This document shows positions 15,831 through 24,577 of a DNA stretch of 64,000 nucleotides, piece after piece. Each line of letters opens with the position of its first letter. Position 1 is the stretch's first letter. Location: positions 1-64,000 of the forward strand of contig JAFTKC010000002.1 of NCBI GenBank assembly GCA_017456055.1. Reading direction: 5' to 3'. A model generated the notes under the pieces. That model made no database searches and had not been told where the DNA came from. It worked only from the letters and a program-made list of their open reading frames with translations. The position numbers were made by a program, and so were the translations under genes. This DNA comes from Clostridia bacterium (GTDB lineage Bacteria; Bacillota; Clostridia; Christensenellales; Borkfalkiaceae).

Positions 15831-16538
15831 TTAGCCAATATTTTCGCTCACGGTCACCACGTTAAATCCGTTATTTATATAATACTCTAAAATAGATGAA
15901 AGTGCAAGCAAAGTGTGTTCTTTTGGGTGCATTAAAATTAAATCTCCATTTTGAATGTTCTTAGTTGCCCTTTTATAAACTAAATCTTTACTTTTATCTC
16001 TCCAATCTATAGTATCTTTTGACCACATAATTGTCTTATATCCTAAATCAAACGATGCCTCTAACGTAGTATTAGAAAAACTACCAGATGGTGGAGCAAA
16101 TAAATTTGTTTTAACCCCGCATAACGCTTGAATAATTTTTTCAGTTAGATATATCTCTTCTTTATTTTTCTCGTAAGAAAGTTTTGCGTGATCTTTGTGA
16201 AAATAGCCGTGATTAGCAATTTCATTTCCCGTTTTTACAATTCTTTCAAGCGTTTCTCCGTTATCATCTGCCCAACAACCACCAACAAAAAACGTGGCTT
16301 TAACGCCGTAAAGTTCAAGAGTGTCGATAATTGAATTAACGATATCTGTATTTTCGTAAACGTTGAACATTAAAGAAACGTTTTTATTTTCTCTATTTCC
16401 ATTATATATTGCAGAAATAGAACTGCCACCGTAGATTGGCGAAATACTTTCAGGTATAAAACTGACCATACCCACAACCACTACGACTAACATCAAGATA
16501 ATATTTGTAATTATTGAAATTTTCTTAACTTTTTTCAC
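15831..16538 (-). CDS. YlxY-position polysaccharide deacetylase-like protein, degenerate active site
   Basis: 235 aa from the GTG at 16538, chosen because AGGGGA lies 7 nt upstream; an in-frame ATG at 16571 has no such site. An N-terminal membrane segment (about residues 6-28) is followed by a NodB-homology domain. The first NodB motif, normally FDDGP, reads FNVYEN, so both catalytic/metal aspartates are lost; motif 2 (HGYFH) keeps the histidines, and motif 3 reads APPSG where RPPYG is usual. Deacetylase activity is therefore doubtful. It follows pnp as ylxY does in Bacillus, with a terminator between them. Confidence 0.85.
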   Translation of the reverse strand: MKKVKKISIITNIILMLVVVVVGMVSFIPESISPIYGGSSISAIYNGNRENKNVSLMFNVYENTDIVNSIIDTLELYGVKATFFVGGCWADDNGETLERIVKTGNEIANHGYFHKDHAKLSYEKNKEEIYLTEKIIQALCGVKTNLFAPPSGSFSNTTLEASFDLGYKTIMWSKDTIDWRDKSKDLVYKRATKNIQNGDLILMHPKEHTLLALSSILEYYINNGFNVVTVSENIG

Positions 16539-16586
16539 GTCTGTTCCCCTTTTTAATACTATGAAGAACAAACTATTTTAATTACA

Positions 16587-16618
16587 AAAAAAGCAAGGCG
16601 GTTAACCTTGCTTTTTTA
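16587..16618 (-). terminator. Terminator after pnp
   Basis: Stem AAAAAGCAAGG / CCTTGCTTTTT with T run on both strands, 17 nt beyond the pnp stop. Confidence 0.85.
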
Positions 16619-16633
16619 TTTTGTGATTTTTAA

Positions 16634-18739
16634 TTAGTCCTTAATAACGTCTAGAAGTTTTAAGTCAATTCCTTTTTCGCCGATCTTAATAATTTCTACC
16701 TTAACTTTGTCGCCGATATTTAATACGTCTTCAACGTTTTCAATTCTCTTTCCAAAGTAATCGCCGATTTTCTTAATGTAAATTAAACCTGATTTACCAG
16801 GAGCAAATTCACAGAAAGCGCCGGTCTTTGATAAAATTCTAGCAACTTCGGTTATAAACATATCGCCAACTTCCGGATCACGTGCAATCGACATAATAAT
16901 TGCTTTTGCTCTTTCGCATTGAGCAGTATCTCCACTTGATGCGATATTTACTAAGCCGTCGTCACTAATATCAATCTTAACGCCCGTTTCTTCGATAATC
17001 TTATTGATTACTTTACCTTGTTTACCAACTACGTCACCAATCTTTTCAGGATCAATATAGAAAGAGATAATTCTTGGAGCATACTTAGAAAGGTCTGCTC
17101 TAGGTTTATCGATAACTTCAAGCATCTTTCCTAAGATATGTTGTCTACCAACGTTTGCTTGAGCAATTGCTTGTCTTAAAATATTTTCGTCAATACCCTT
17201 GATCTTAATATCCATTTGAATAGCGGTAATACCCTTTTCAGTACCTGCTACCTTAAAGTCCATATCGCCAAGGAAGTCTTCTAAACCTTGAATATCGGTT
17301 AAAATTGAAACCTTGCCAGATTCGGTATCTTTAATTAAGCCCATTGCAATACCTGCAACTGGTGCTTTAATTGGAACACCTGCGTCCATCAATGCTAAAG
17401 TTGAACCACAAACACTACCTTGTGATGTAGAGCCGTTTGAAGATAAAACTTCAGAAACGATTCTAATGGCGTATGGGAAATCTTCTTCAGATGGAATAAC
17501 TGGTTCTAATGCTCTTTCAGCCAAGGCACCGTGACCGATTTCACGACGGCCAGGACTCTTTAGAGGTCTAGCTTCTCCTGACGCATATCCAGGCATATTG
17601 TATTGGTGCATATATCTTTTGGTTGATTCTCCATCAAGACCTTCAAGTTTTTGAGCCTCTGAAAGCATACCTAAGGTACAAGTTGACATAACTTGAGTTT
17701 GTCCTCTAGTGAACACGCCTGAGCCGTGTACTCTTGGAAGAACGCCTGCTTCACACCAAATAGGTCTAACTTCGGTTAGCTTTCTTCCGTCAGGACGAAT
17801 ACCCGTGTTAGTAATCTTCGCTCTAACCTTTTCCTTGGTTAAATAATAGAGTGAATCTTTGATTTCTCTTTCTTTATCAGGGAAAATTTCAGCAAAATGC
17901 TCTAAGCATTCCTTTTCCACAGCGTCTTGTCCTGCTTGACGAACACTTCTATCAAAGGTATCTAAAGCCTTATCGAGTTTTTCACTTGCAAACTCTCTAA
18001 CTGCGTTGTCGATATCTTCAGGAATAGTGTATAATTCCATTTCCTTTTTTGGCTTGCCAATTTCAGCAATAATTTCTTCTTGAAAAGCGCATAATTTTTT
18101 GATTTCTTCGTGACCAAATAAGATTGCGCCAACCATTTCGTCGTCACTAATTTCTTTAGCGCCTGCTTCAACCATCATGATTGCGTCTTTAGTACCTGCA
18201 AGATTAAGAGTTAAAGTACTCTTTTCTCTTTGAGCGCAGTCTGGGTTGATAACGTATTCGCCATCAACGATTCCAACTACAACGCTACCGGTTGGACCAG
18301 CAAAAGGAATATCCGAAATACTGATTGCAATAGAACTACCTAGCATTGCAAGTGGTTCTGGTTGAATATCAGGTTCAACTGAAAGAGCAGTTGCAATAAC
18401 TACAACGTCGTTGAATAATCCCTTAGGAAATAGTGGACGAATAGGTCTATCAATTAGTCTACTAGTTAAAATAGCCTTATCAGATGCTCTACCCTCTCTC
18501 TTCTTAAAACCACCTGGAATTGAGCCGATTGAATACATTTTTTCTTCAAAGTCAACACCTAGTGGAAAATAATCCATACCGTCTCTTGGTTTTTCAGCCA
18601 TAGTCACGTTAACCATAACTGCGGTTTCGCCACAACGGATAACGCACGAGCCGTTAGTTTGTTCTGCATACTTGCCAGTTTCAACGATAAGCTCTCTACC
18701 GCCGACAAACGTCTTAAATTCTCTGTACTTTTCTGTCAT
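16634..18739 (-). CDS. pnp: Polyribonucleotide nucleotidyltransferase (PNPase)
   Basis: 701 aa, standard length. 3'-5' phosphorolytic exoribonuclease of RNA turnover. Two RNase PH domains (first GIRCGET region near residue 35; second starting TGIRPDGRKLTEVRPI), then a KH domain (DVVGKQGKVINKIIEETGVKIDI) and a C-terminal S1 domain (VGDMFITEVARI to LLDVIKD). It lies after rpsO, with a terminator and a second hairpin (18780-18801, CATCG/CGATG) in its leader; in other bacteria pnp leaders are RNase III targets in autoregulation. Ribosome binding site AGGAGA. Confidence 0.97.
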   Translation of the reverse strand: MTEKYREFKTFVGGRELIVETGKYAEQTNGSCVIRCGETAVMVNVTMAEKPRDGMDYFPLGVDFEEKMYSIGSIPGGFKKREGRASDKAILTSRLIDRPIRPLFPKGLFNDVVVIATALSVEPDIQPEPLAMLGSSIAISISDIPFAGPTGSVVVGIVDGEYVINPDCAQREKSTLTLNLAGTKDAIMMVEAGAKEISDDEMVGAILFGHEEIKKLCAFQEEIIAEIGKPKKEMELYTIPEDIDNAVREFASEKLDKALDTFDRSVRQAGQDAVEKECLEHFAEIFPDKEREIKDSLYYLTKEKVRAKITNTGIRPDGRKLTEVRPIWCEAGVLPRVHGSGVFTRGQTQVMSTCTLGMLSEAQKLEGLDGESTKRYMHQYNMPGYASGEARPLKSPGRREIGHGALAERALEPVIPSEEDFPYAIRIVSEVLSSNGSTSQGSVCGSTLALMDAGVPIKAPVAGIAMGLIKDTESGKVSILTDIQGLEDFLGDMDFKVAGTEKGITAIQMDIKIKGIDENILRQAIAQANVGRQHILGKMLEVIDKPRADLSKYAPRIISFYIDPEKIGDVVGKQGKVINKIIEETGVKIDISDDGLVNIASSGDTAQCERAKAIIMSIARDPEVGDMFITEVARILSKTGAFCEFAPGKSGLIYIKKIGDYFGKRIENVEDVLNIGDKVKVEIIKIGEKGIDLKLLDVIKD

Positions 18740-18826
18740 TTTTTACTTTTCTCCTATATCTAAACTCTTTTATATGAAACATCGTCGTCCCACGGCGATG
18801 CATATCTTACAAAAAAAAGAAAAATG

Positions 18827-18856
18827 GGGCGACAAAAGTATATGTCGCCCTTTTTT
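18827..18856. terminator. Terminator between rpsO and pnp
   Basis: Stem GGGCGACA / TGTCGCCC with 8-nt loop, A/T runs on both sides, 7 nt after the rpsO stop. Expected to be partial so that pnp can be read through from the rpsO promoter. Confidence 0.8.
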
Positions 18857-18862
18857 GTGCAA

Positions 18863-19126
18863 TTATTTTCTTAAATCCAAGTCAGCAATAATTTTTCTAT
18901 ATCTTTCGATATCGATTTGTTGTAAATATTTCAAAAGACCACGTCTTTCACCAACCATCTTTAAAAGACCACGACGAGAGTGATTGTCGTTTTTATTAGC
19001 CTTTAAGTGTTCGTTTAAGTGGTTAATTCTTTCAGTCAAAAGAGCGATTTGAACTTCTGCTGAACCTGTGTCACCTTCGTGACGAGCGAATTTTGAAATA
19101 ATTTCTATCTTTCTTGCTTTATCCAT
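18863..19126 (-). CDS. rpsO: 30S ribosomal protein S15
   Basis: 87 aa beginning MDKARKIEI. The start at 19126 was chosen for its GGAGGT ribosome binding site and the normal S15 length; the frame remains open further upstream, in the leader. S15 binds 16S rRNA early in 30S assembly. The conserved [17 protein letters not shown] and [14 protein letters not shown] segments are present. Promoter at 19222-19250 and a structured leader precede it; S15 commonly represses its own translation. Confidence 0.97.
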   Translation of the reverse strand: MDKARKIEIISKFARHEGDTGSAEVQIALLTERINHLNEHLKANKNDNHSRRGLLKMVGERRGLLKYLQQIDIERYRKIIADLDLRK

Positions 19127-19216
19127 TTTAATTTTACCTCCTATATTCTGGATTAATTCACTTTGAACAAAGCAAAGGGTGGAGAACCACAAAACCTTGT
19201 CACAAAGCACTAAGCC
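19127..19216 (-). promoter_or_regulatory. Structured rpsO leader, candidate S15 autoregulatory site
   Basis: About 90 nt between predicted transcription start and the ATG. A hairpin GTGG-TTCT-CCAC (19179-19190) is enclosed by AAGG/CCTT, and CTTTG/CAAAG pairs can form in two alternative ways around it. This fits the known theme of S15 binding its own leader, but I cannot match it to a specific described class. Confidence 0.4.
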
Positions 19217-19221
19217 TAAGT

Positions 19222-19250
19222 ATTATAACAAAAATTTTACTATTTGTAAA
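19222..19250 (-). promoter_or_regulatory. Promoter of rpsO(-pnp)
   Basis: Minus strand TTTACA - 17 bp - TATAAT. Confidence 0.75.
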
Positions 19251-19267
19251 CTTATTTTAAGTTGTTT

Positions 19268-20455
19268 TTACTTTTTATTTTTAGAATTATAATCTTCTAT
19301 TGCAAAAATATAGAATTTTCTCATTTCGTCTACAACTTGATCCCAAGTTTTATAAACTTCCGTATGAGCCTTTTCTTTTACTTCTAAAAGTTTTTGCTTA
19401 TCGGAAATAATATTTAAAATCTTTTCCGCCCATGCATTTGAATCACCTATTTCTAAGAAACCGTTTTGATCGTCGGTTATGATTTCAGCTGTAGAGCAAC
19501 CTTTTGTCATTAACGTAGGTAATTTCAACGCCGAAGCCTCAATTGGCGCTAAACTTGCCGTATCAAAGGTCGATGGGAATAAAAATAAGTCACTTCTTAA
19601 ATAATATCCCGCAAGAAGTTGCCTATCCATTATCTTGCCTGTAAAGATTACGTAATCTTCCATTTCATAATCTTTAACTTTTTTCTTTAAATTGTCTTCC
19701 CAACTACCAGAGCCAACTATTACGTACTTAAATTTTACGCCCTTATCTTTTAGAACTTTTAACGCATCTAAACAAAGGTCTAATTTCTTATTTTCTACAA
19801 TTCTTCCAACTGATAAGAATACGTTTTCTTCGTCTTTTAGATTTTCTTTTTCGTTTACCCTTTCAATTAGTTCTAAACTATTTTCAGGATAAACCAAATC
19901 GGTGCCGTTTCTTATAACGTACGCTTTACCCTTATATCCATAACCTTTTAACGTATCCACCGTTTGATCGGAAACACAAATTACGTAATCGGCACGATTG
20001 AAAGACTTCATGATAAATTTCATCATAAATCTTCTTAGTGCTTTACATTTAAGTAATCTATCAAACTCTTCGTGATAACAAGTATGTAAAGTTATTACCG
20101 AAGGAATTTTATACTTTTTTGCTTTCTTTATTGCGTATCTTCCAAGTAAAAAAGGAGAGTGTGCGTGAATAATATCAAAAGGCTCTTCTTTTCTACCAAT
20201 AATCTTCTTTGCTTTACTATTTAGAAATGGCAACGCACAACGATAGTTTTCTTGTGCTCCAACAGATTTTATTCTATTTACCTTAAAAGTTGGATCATCC
20301 TTGTATCCCTTAAATTCTGGAACTAATACTTCAACGTCCATATCATTTCTCTTTTTCATAGATTTTCCGTAATTGGAAACCAGAGTAGTAGGTCCGTCAA
20401 AAGTTGGAAAATAAGTGTCTAATACTTCTAATGCTCTAATTTTTTTATCGTCCAT
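19268..20455 (-). CDS. Glycosyltransferase family 4 protein
   Basis: 395 aa, GT-B fold. The N-terminal half has HAHSPFLLGRYAIKKAKKYKIPSVITLHTCYHEEF, typical of diacylglycerol-glucosyltransferase-like GT4 enzymes, and the C-terminal half has VGRIVENKKLDLCLDAL and the EASALKLPTL nucleotide-sugar binding region. It probably glycosylates a membrane lipid or cell-surface glycan; the acceptor cannot be told from sequence. It is the last gene of the secD-to-hemZ block, 9 nt after hemZ. Confidence 0.85.
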   Translation of the reverse strand: MDDKKIRALEVLDTYFPTFDGPTTLVSNYGKSMKKRNDMDVEVLVPEFKGYKDDPTFKVNRIKSVGAQENYRCALPFLNSKAKKIIGRKEEPFDIIHAHSPFLLGRYAIKKAKKYKIPSVITLHTCYHEEFDRLLKCKALRRFMMKFIMKSFNRADYVICVSDQTVDTLKGYGYKGKAYVIRNGTDLVYPENSLELIERVNEKENLKDEENVFLSVGRIVENKKLDLCLDALKVLKDKGVKFKYVIVGSGSWEDNLKKKVKDYEMEDYVIFTGKIMDRQLLAGYYLRSDLFLFPSTFDTASLAPIEASALKLPTLMTKGCSTAEIITDDQNGFLEIGDSNAWAEKILNIISDKQKLLEVKEKAHTEVYKTWDQVVDEMRKFYIFAIEDYNSKNKK

Positions 20456-20464
20456 TTTATACCC

Positions 20465-21835
20465 CTAATTAAAAAAAATTTTTTTGTTATCTAGGATTTC
20501 GTCAATCTTCGATAAATAGGTTTTTATATCTTTTGGCGATGCCAATCTTTCAATTCTATTTTCACTTAAAAAAACTCTCTTGCTTATAGCATTTGCTCCA
20601 CAAGCCACTGTATTAGAGATTTCTTCCATAGTATTAACGTTGTAAACGCAAACCTTACCACTCTTTGCATAACCAACGTTTTCAAGATTACCAGCCATAT
20701 ATTTTTGCCTATACATATAATAAGGCATATAAGAGAATTTTTCAAGGGCTTTACTAGAATAATCAATCATTTTTTCGATTTCTTTGCACTTTACCCTGTT
20801 TTCTTCTTGCGCAAGGTACGAGCCTTTCTTTACGCATAGTGTATGAACGGTTATATCCTCAGGATTTAAGGATATAGTTTTATCTAAACTATACTTAAAA
20901 TCTTCAAAACTCTCACCTGGAAGCCCCGCTATTAAATCCATATTTATATCGAACAAACCTTTGGCAAGATTAAACTTTTCTTCTATTTCACTAGCCTTGT
21001 GATTTCTACCTAAAATTTCCAAAGTACTATCGTTAAACGTTTGTGGATTTATACAAATTCTCGAAACTCCATGATCTTTAAGAATCTTAAGATTTTCCTT
21101 AGTTATCCTATCAGGTCTTCCCGCCTCAACCGTGTATTCTACACCACTATTTATAGAATCGATTGCAGATAAAACCCTATCCAAATTTTTATCGTCAAGT
21201 GCAACCGGCGTGCCACCACCAACATATATGCTTTTTAAGGTCCTAATATACTGCTTACTGTCCTCAATTTCCTTTATCAAGGCATCAACGTAAGCGTCCA
21301 CGTACAAGTCGTTATGCCTAATATCTGCCGTTATAAACGAACAATACTTACATCTTGACGGACAAAATGGAATAAATACGAAAAAATCGGTATTTTGGTC
21401 GTTTTTTTCATAGATTTCTTTTTGTGAATTTATAATCTTTTTTACTAGCGAAGTTTTCTCTTCGCTAACTTTCATAGTGTTTATAAAAAAATCTTCAAAT
21501 TCACCTTTCTCTTCAAGCTCTAAATACGCAAGTTTGGTAGGTCTTATCCCCGTCAAAGCACCCCAAGGCATTTCCTTATTAAAAACTTTGCACAAGGCTT
21601 TATAAACCGAAAGTTTCGTATATCTTTTTATCAATCTTTTTCTAACGATTTCATATTTAGGCAAGGTCAATAAATTACCATACGCATAAACGCTACCATT
21701 TATCGTAATGGTGTTTACAATTTTATTTTCAGTAAACGAAAATCTATGGCGTAGATTTATATTATCTGCCGTAGTAAAAAGATTTACAACTTCTAAAATA
21801 TCGTTTTCTAAATGTTTTAGTTCAGTATCAATCAT
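20465..21835 (-). CDS. hemZ: Coproporphyrinogen dehydrogenase-like radical SAM protein HemZ
   Basis: 456 aa from the ATG at 21835, which overlaps the stop of the MBL gene (ATGATTGA arrangement) and suggests translational coupling; an ATG 10 codons upstream is possible. Radical SAM cluster motif CPSRCKYC (CxxxCxxC) at about residue 165, followed by YVGGGTPVALDD. HemZ-family proteins act in anaerobic coproporphyrinogen III oxidation, though many Clostridia carry it without a full heme pathway; no other heme genes are seen here. It neighbours rel and the MBL hydrolase, a common Clostridial arrangement. Confidence 0.88.
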   Translation of the reverse strand: MIDTELKHLENDILEVVNLFTTADNINLRHRFSFTENKIVNTITINGSVYAYGNLLTLPKYEIVRKRLIKRYTKLSVYKALCKVFNKEMPWGALTGIRPTKLAYLELEEKGEFEDFFINTMKVSEEKTSLVKKIINSQKEIYEKNDQNTDFFVFIPFCPSRCKYCSFITADIRHNDLYVDAYVDALIKEIEDSKQYIRTLKSIYVGGGTPVALDDKNLDRVLSAIDSINSGVEYTVEAGRPDRITKENLKILKDHGVSRICINPQTFNDSTLEILGRNHKASEIEEKFNLAKGLFDINMDLIAGLPGESFEDFKYSLDKTISLNPEDITVHTLCVKKGSYLAQEENRVKCKEIEKMIDYSSKALEKFSYMPYYMYRQKYMAGNLENVGYAKSGKVCVYNVNTMEEISNTVACGANAISKRVFLSENRIERLASPKDIKTYLSKIDEILDNKKIFFN

Positions 21836-22445
21836 AATCAACAAAAGCGTTATATTTTCTTTCATGTGAAAGAGTCGTAAATTCCTGGTGACCTGGATAA
21901 ACCTTATAGTCCCCATCTAGAGCAAAAAGCCCCTTTACAGACTCAATCAACTGCTCTTTATTCCCCGTGGGAAAGTCCGTTCGCCCAACACTTTCTAAAA
22001 ACAACGTATCTCCCGTAAAAAGCATATCTTCCACTAAAAAAGTGACAGATCCGTCAGTATGCCCCGGCGTATAAATAACCTTAATTTTTATATCTTCAAG
22101 CACAAGTTCTTCGTTGTCGCTAAATTCGTAGTCGGCAACACAATAATCAAATTTTCTACCAAAATCTAAACTTAAGTTAAGGTCGTTTAATAACTTTGGA
22201 GCATCTAATTTGCTAACGTATATTTCCACTCCGTCGTCTTGAAGTTTTTTAACGTTTCCCGCGTGGTCAAAATGCGCGTGAGTTAAAAGAACGTACTTAA
22301 TGGTAAACCCGTAATTCTTTTCGGTGTTTTTAATAAGTTTATAATTTTCAGCACTATCAATAACTATAGCAGTTTTAGTTAGTTCATTAACCAAAAAATA
22401 AGTATTAACTTTGAGTGGACCTGAAGATAAACAATATAGTTTCAT
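21828..22445 (-). CDS. MBL-fold metallohydrolase (glyoxalase II-like, YqgX type)
   Basis: 205 aa. Zinc motif THAHFDHAGN (HxHxDH), then TPGHTDGS and a late PGHQEFTTLSHE provide the usual ligands of a binuclear hydrolase. Small glyoxalase II-like proteins of this kind are hydroxyacylglutathione/thioester hydrolase-like, but the natural substrate is unproven. Its ATG overlaps the rel stop by one base (TAATG) and its end overlaps hemZ, so the three genes are tightly coupled. Confidence 0.88.
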   Translation of the reverse strand: MKLYCLSSGPLKVNTYFLVNELTKTAIVIDSAENYKLIKNTEKNYGFTIKYVLLTHAHFDHAGNVKKLQDDGVEIYVSKLDAPKLLNDLNLSLDFGRKFDYCVADYEFSDNEELVLEDIKIKVIYTPGHTDGSVTFLVEDMLFTGDTLFLESVGRTDFPTGNKEQLIESVKGLFALDGDYKVYPGHQEFTTLSHERKYNAFVDYD

Positions 22446-24577
22446 TAGTATGTCGTCCTAAATGCGTCAATTATTTTAGAATCTTGTTTAATTTTTGAAA
22501 GCAAATTAGTTAAATCGTCTTTTGAATTTAATCTAATATTGAAATCAACTACTACTTGATGAGTCTTGGTATCTGTTCTTCCATTAGTAGAAATTATGTC
22601 TAATTTTAAAGTGGCAACAACGGCAACAACAGAGGATAAAATGTCTGTTTGTTGCTTGCCGACAACTCTTATAGAAACATTATAAAATTCTCTACCATTA
22701 TCTACCCAACTTACTTCAATAAGCCTATCTTGACTTGCTTGCTTTAAGTTAGGACAATTTTTTCTATGAACGGTGACGCCGTGTCCTCTAGAAATAAAGC
22801 CTACGATATCGTCACCAGGCACGGGCGTACAACATCCAGCAAAATGCACTAAAATACCAGTCATTCCCTTCACGGTCACGGCACTTGCGTGACTATTTTT
22901 AGTAGAATAATATTTTACTACTTCTTGCTTCGGTTGTTTTTTACGATAAAAATCAATGAGTTTAACTATAACTTGATTAACTCCAACTGCTCCGTAGCCA
23001 ATTGAGGCGTACATTTCTTCCATGCTATTAAAACTCATTTTAGTTGAAAGCATCAAGAAAGATTCTTCGTTAAGAAGTTCGGTTAAACTATAATTTCTAT
23101 GCTTAGCCTCTTCATCAAGCATCGTCTTACCAATTTTGATATTTTCGTCCTTCATTGCCTTTTTGAAGAACTGCCTAATTTTAACTCTAACCGAAGAACT
23201 TTTTACGATTTTAAGCCAATCCCAAGACGGACCTTTTGAGTTTGCAGAAGTAATTATTTCAACAACGTCGCCAACTTGTAGAGTGGTATTAAGTGGCACC
23301 ATTTTAGAATTGACTTTTGCACCAACGCAACTATTTCCAACTTGAGAGTGAATACTGTACGCAAAATCTATAGGAGTTGCATCTTTTGGCAAACTCTTAA
23401 CGTCTCCGTTAGGAGTGAAAACTAAAACTTCCGAAGAATATAAATCGCCTTTAAGAGAATTTAAGAATTCTTTACTATCCTTTAATCCACCTTGCCACTC
23501 CATAACTTCTCTAATCCACGAAAGTCTAGTATCAAACTCTTCAGCATCTGCTTTATTTTCTTTATACTTCCAATGTGCAGCGATACCGTATTCGGCGGCA
23601 TGGTTCATTTCATACGTTCTAATTTGAATTTCAAATGCTCTACCAAAATTAGTGACAACGGTAGTGTGTAAAGACCTATAAAGGTTTGCTTTTGGCGTAG
23701 CAATGTAGTCCTTTATTCTACCTGGCACAGGTTTCCATTTATAGTGAATTTTACCGAAAATTTCATAGCACTCGTCAACTGAATTTACGATAACTCTAAT
23801 AGCAACGATATCGTAGATTTGGTCAAAGGTTTTATTACGAGTTTTCATCTTTCTATAAATGCTGTAAAGGTGTTTTTTACGCCCGAAAACTTCACCAGAA
23901 ATTTTAGATTCTTTTAGCATTTCTTGAACATCGTTAACGACGTGTTCAATAAAATCCCCACCCTCTTTTAATCTCTCTTCTAAAGCCGTGGATAAATACT
24001 CGTAAACGTCTGGTTGAAGATATTTTAAACATAAATCTTCTAATTCACACTTAACTTGAGAAATACCTAGTCTACTAGCAATCGGCGCGTAAACTTCAAG
24101 CGTTTCTCTAGCCATACGTTGTTGTCTTTCTACCGATAAAAAGTTGAGCGAACGCATATTGTGAAGCCTATCGGCAAGTTTGATTATTATTACTCTAATA
24201 TCTTTTGCCATAGCAACGAAAAGTTTTCTAAAGTTTTCCGCTTGCTCTTCTTCCTTAGAGTTAAATTCTATTTTTTCTAACTTGGTGACACCCAAAACAA
24301 GTTCTAAAACTTCATCGCCGAATTCTTTTTTAATATCACCTTCGGAAACTTGAGTATCTTCAATTACATCGTGTAAAAACGCTGCGGCAATGGTTGCCGC
24401 GTCAAGCCCTAAATCTACTAAAATTTTCGCAACAAAACACGGGTGAATAAAATAATCTTCCCCCGACGCCCTTTTTTGATTTTCGTGCGCCTTTTTTGAA
24501 AAATCGTAAGCCTTATAGCAAAGTTCTAAATCCTTTCCTTTATACGCACTCTCTAAACGCTTTAAAATATCGATCAT
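22445..24577 (-). CDS. rel: Bifunctional (p)ppGpp synthetase/hydrolase Rel
   Basis: 710 aa from the ATG at 24577, which has GGAGGA upstream and overlaps the recJ stop. Domains in order: HD hydrolase (FIHP at about 40, FLHDVIEDT at about 75, DRLHNMRSL at about 140), synthetase (GRKKHLYSIYRKM and YRSLHTTVV regions), TGS (VFTPNGDVKSLPKDATPIDFAYSIHS), zinc-finger-like helical region with conserved CC (FAGCCTPVPGD) and C-terminal ACT. The hydrolase motif is intact, so it should both make and degrade (p)ppGpp. In the secDF-recJ-rel cluster, usual for Clostridia. Confidence 0.96.
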   Translation of the reverse strand: MIDILKRLESAYKGKDLELCYKAYDFSKKAHENQKRASGEDYFIHPCFVAKILVDLGLDAATIAAAFLHDVIEDTQVSEGDIKKEFGDEVLELVLGVTKLEKIEFNSKEEEQAENFRKLFVAMAKDIRVIIIKLADRLHNMRSLNFLSVERQQRMARETLEVYAPIASRLGISQVKCELEDLCLKYLQPDVYEYLSTALEERLKEGGDFIEHVVNDVQEMLKESKISGEVFGRKKHLYSIYRKMKTRNKTFDQIYDIVAIRVIVNSVDECYEIFGKIHYKWKPVPGRIKDYIATPKANLYRSLHTTVVTNFGRAFEIQIRTYEMNHAAEYGIAAHWKYKENKADAEEFDTRLSWIREVMEWQGGLKDSKEFLNSLKGDLYSSEVLVFTPNGDVKSLPKDATPIDFAYSIHSQVGNSCVGAKVNSKMVPLNTTLQVGDVVEIITSANSKGPSWDWLKIVKSSSVRVKIRQFFKKAMKDENIKIGKTMLDEEAKHRNYSLTELLNEESFLMLSTKMSFNSMEEMYASIGYGAVGVNQVIVKLIDFYRKKQPKQEVVKYYSTKNSHASAVTVKGMTGILVHFAGCCTPVPGDDIVGFISRGHGVTVHRKNCPNLKQASQDRLIEVSWVDNGREFYNVSIRVVGKQQTDILSSVVAVVATLKLDIISTNGRTDTKTHQVVVDFNIRLNSKDDLTNLLSKIKQDSKIIDAFRTTY

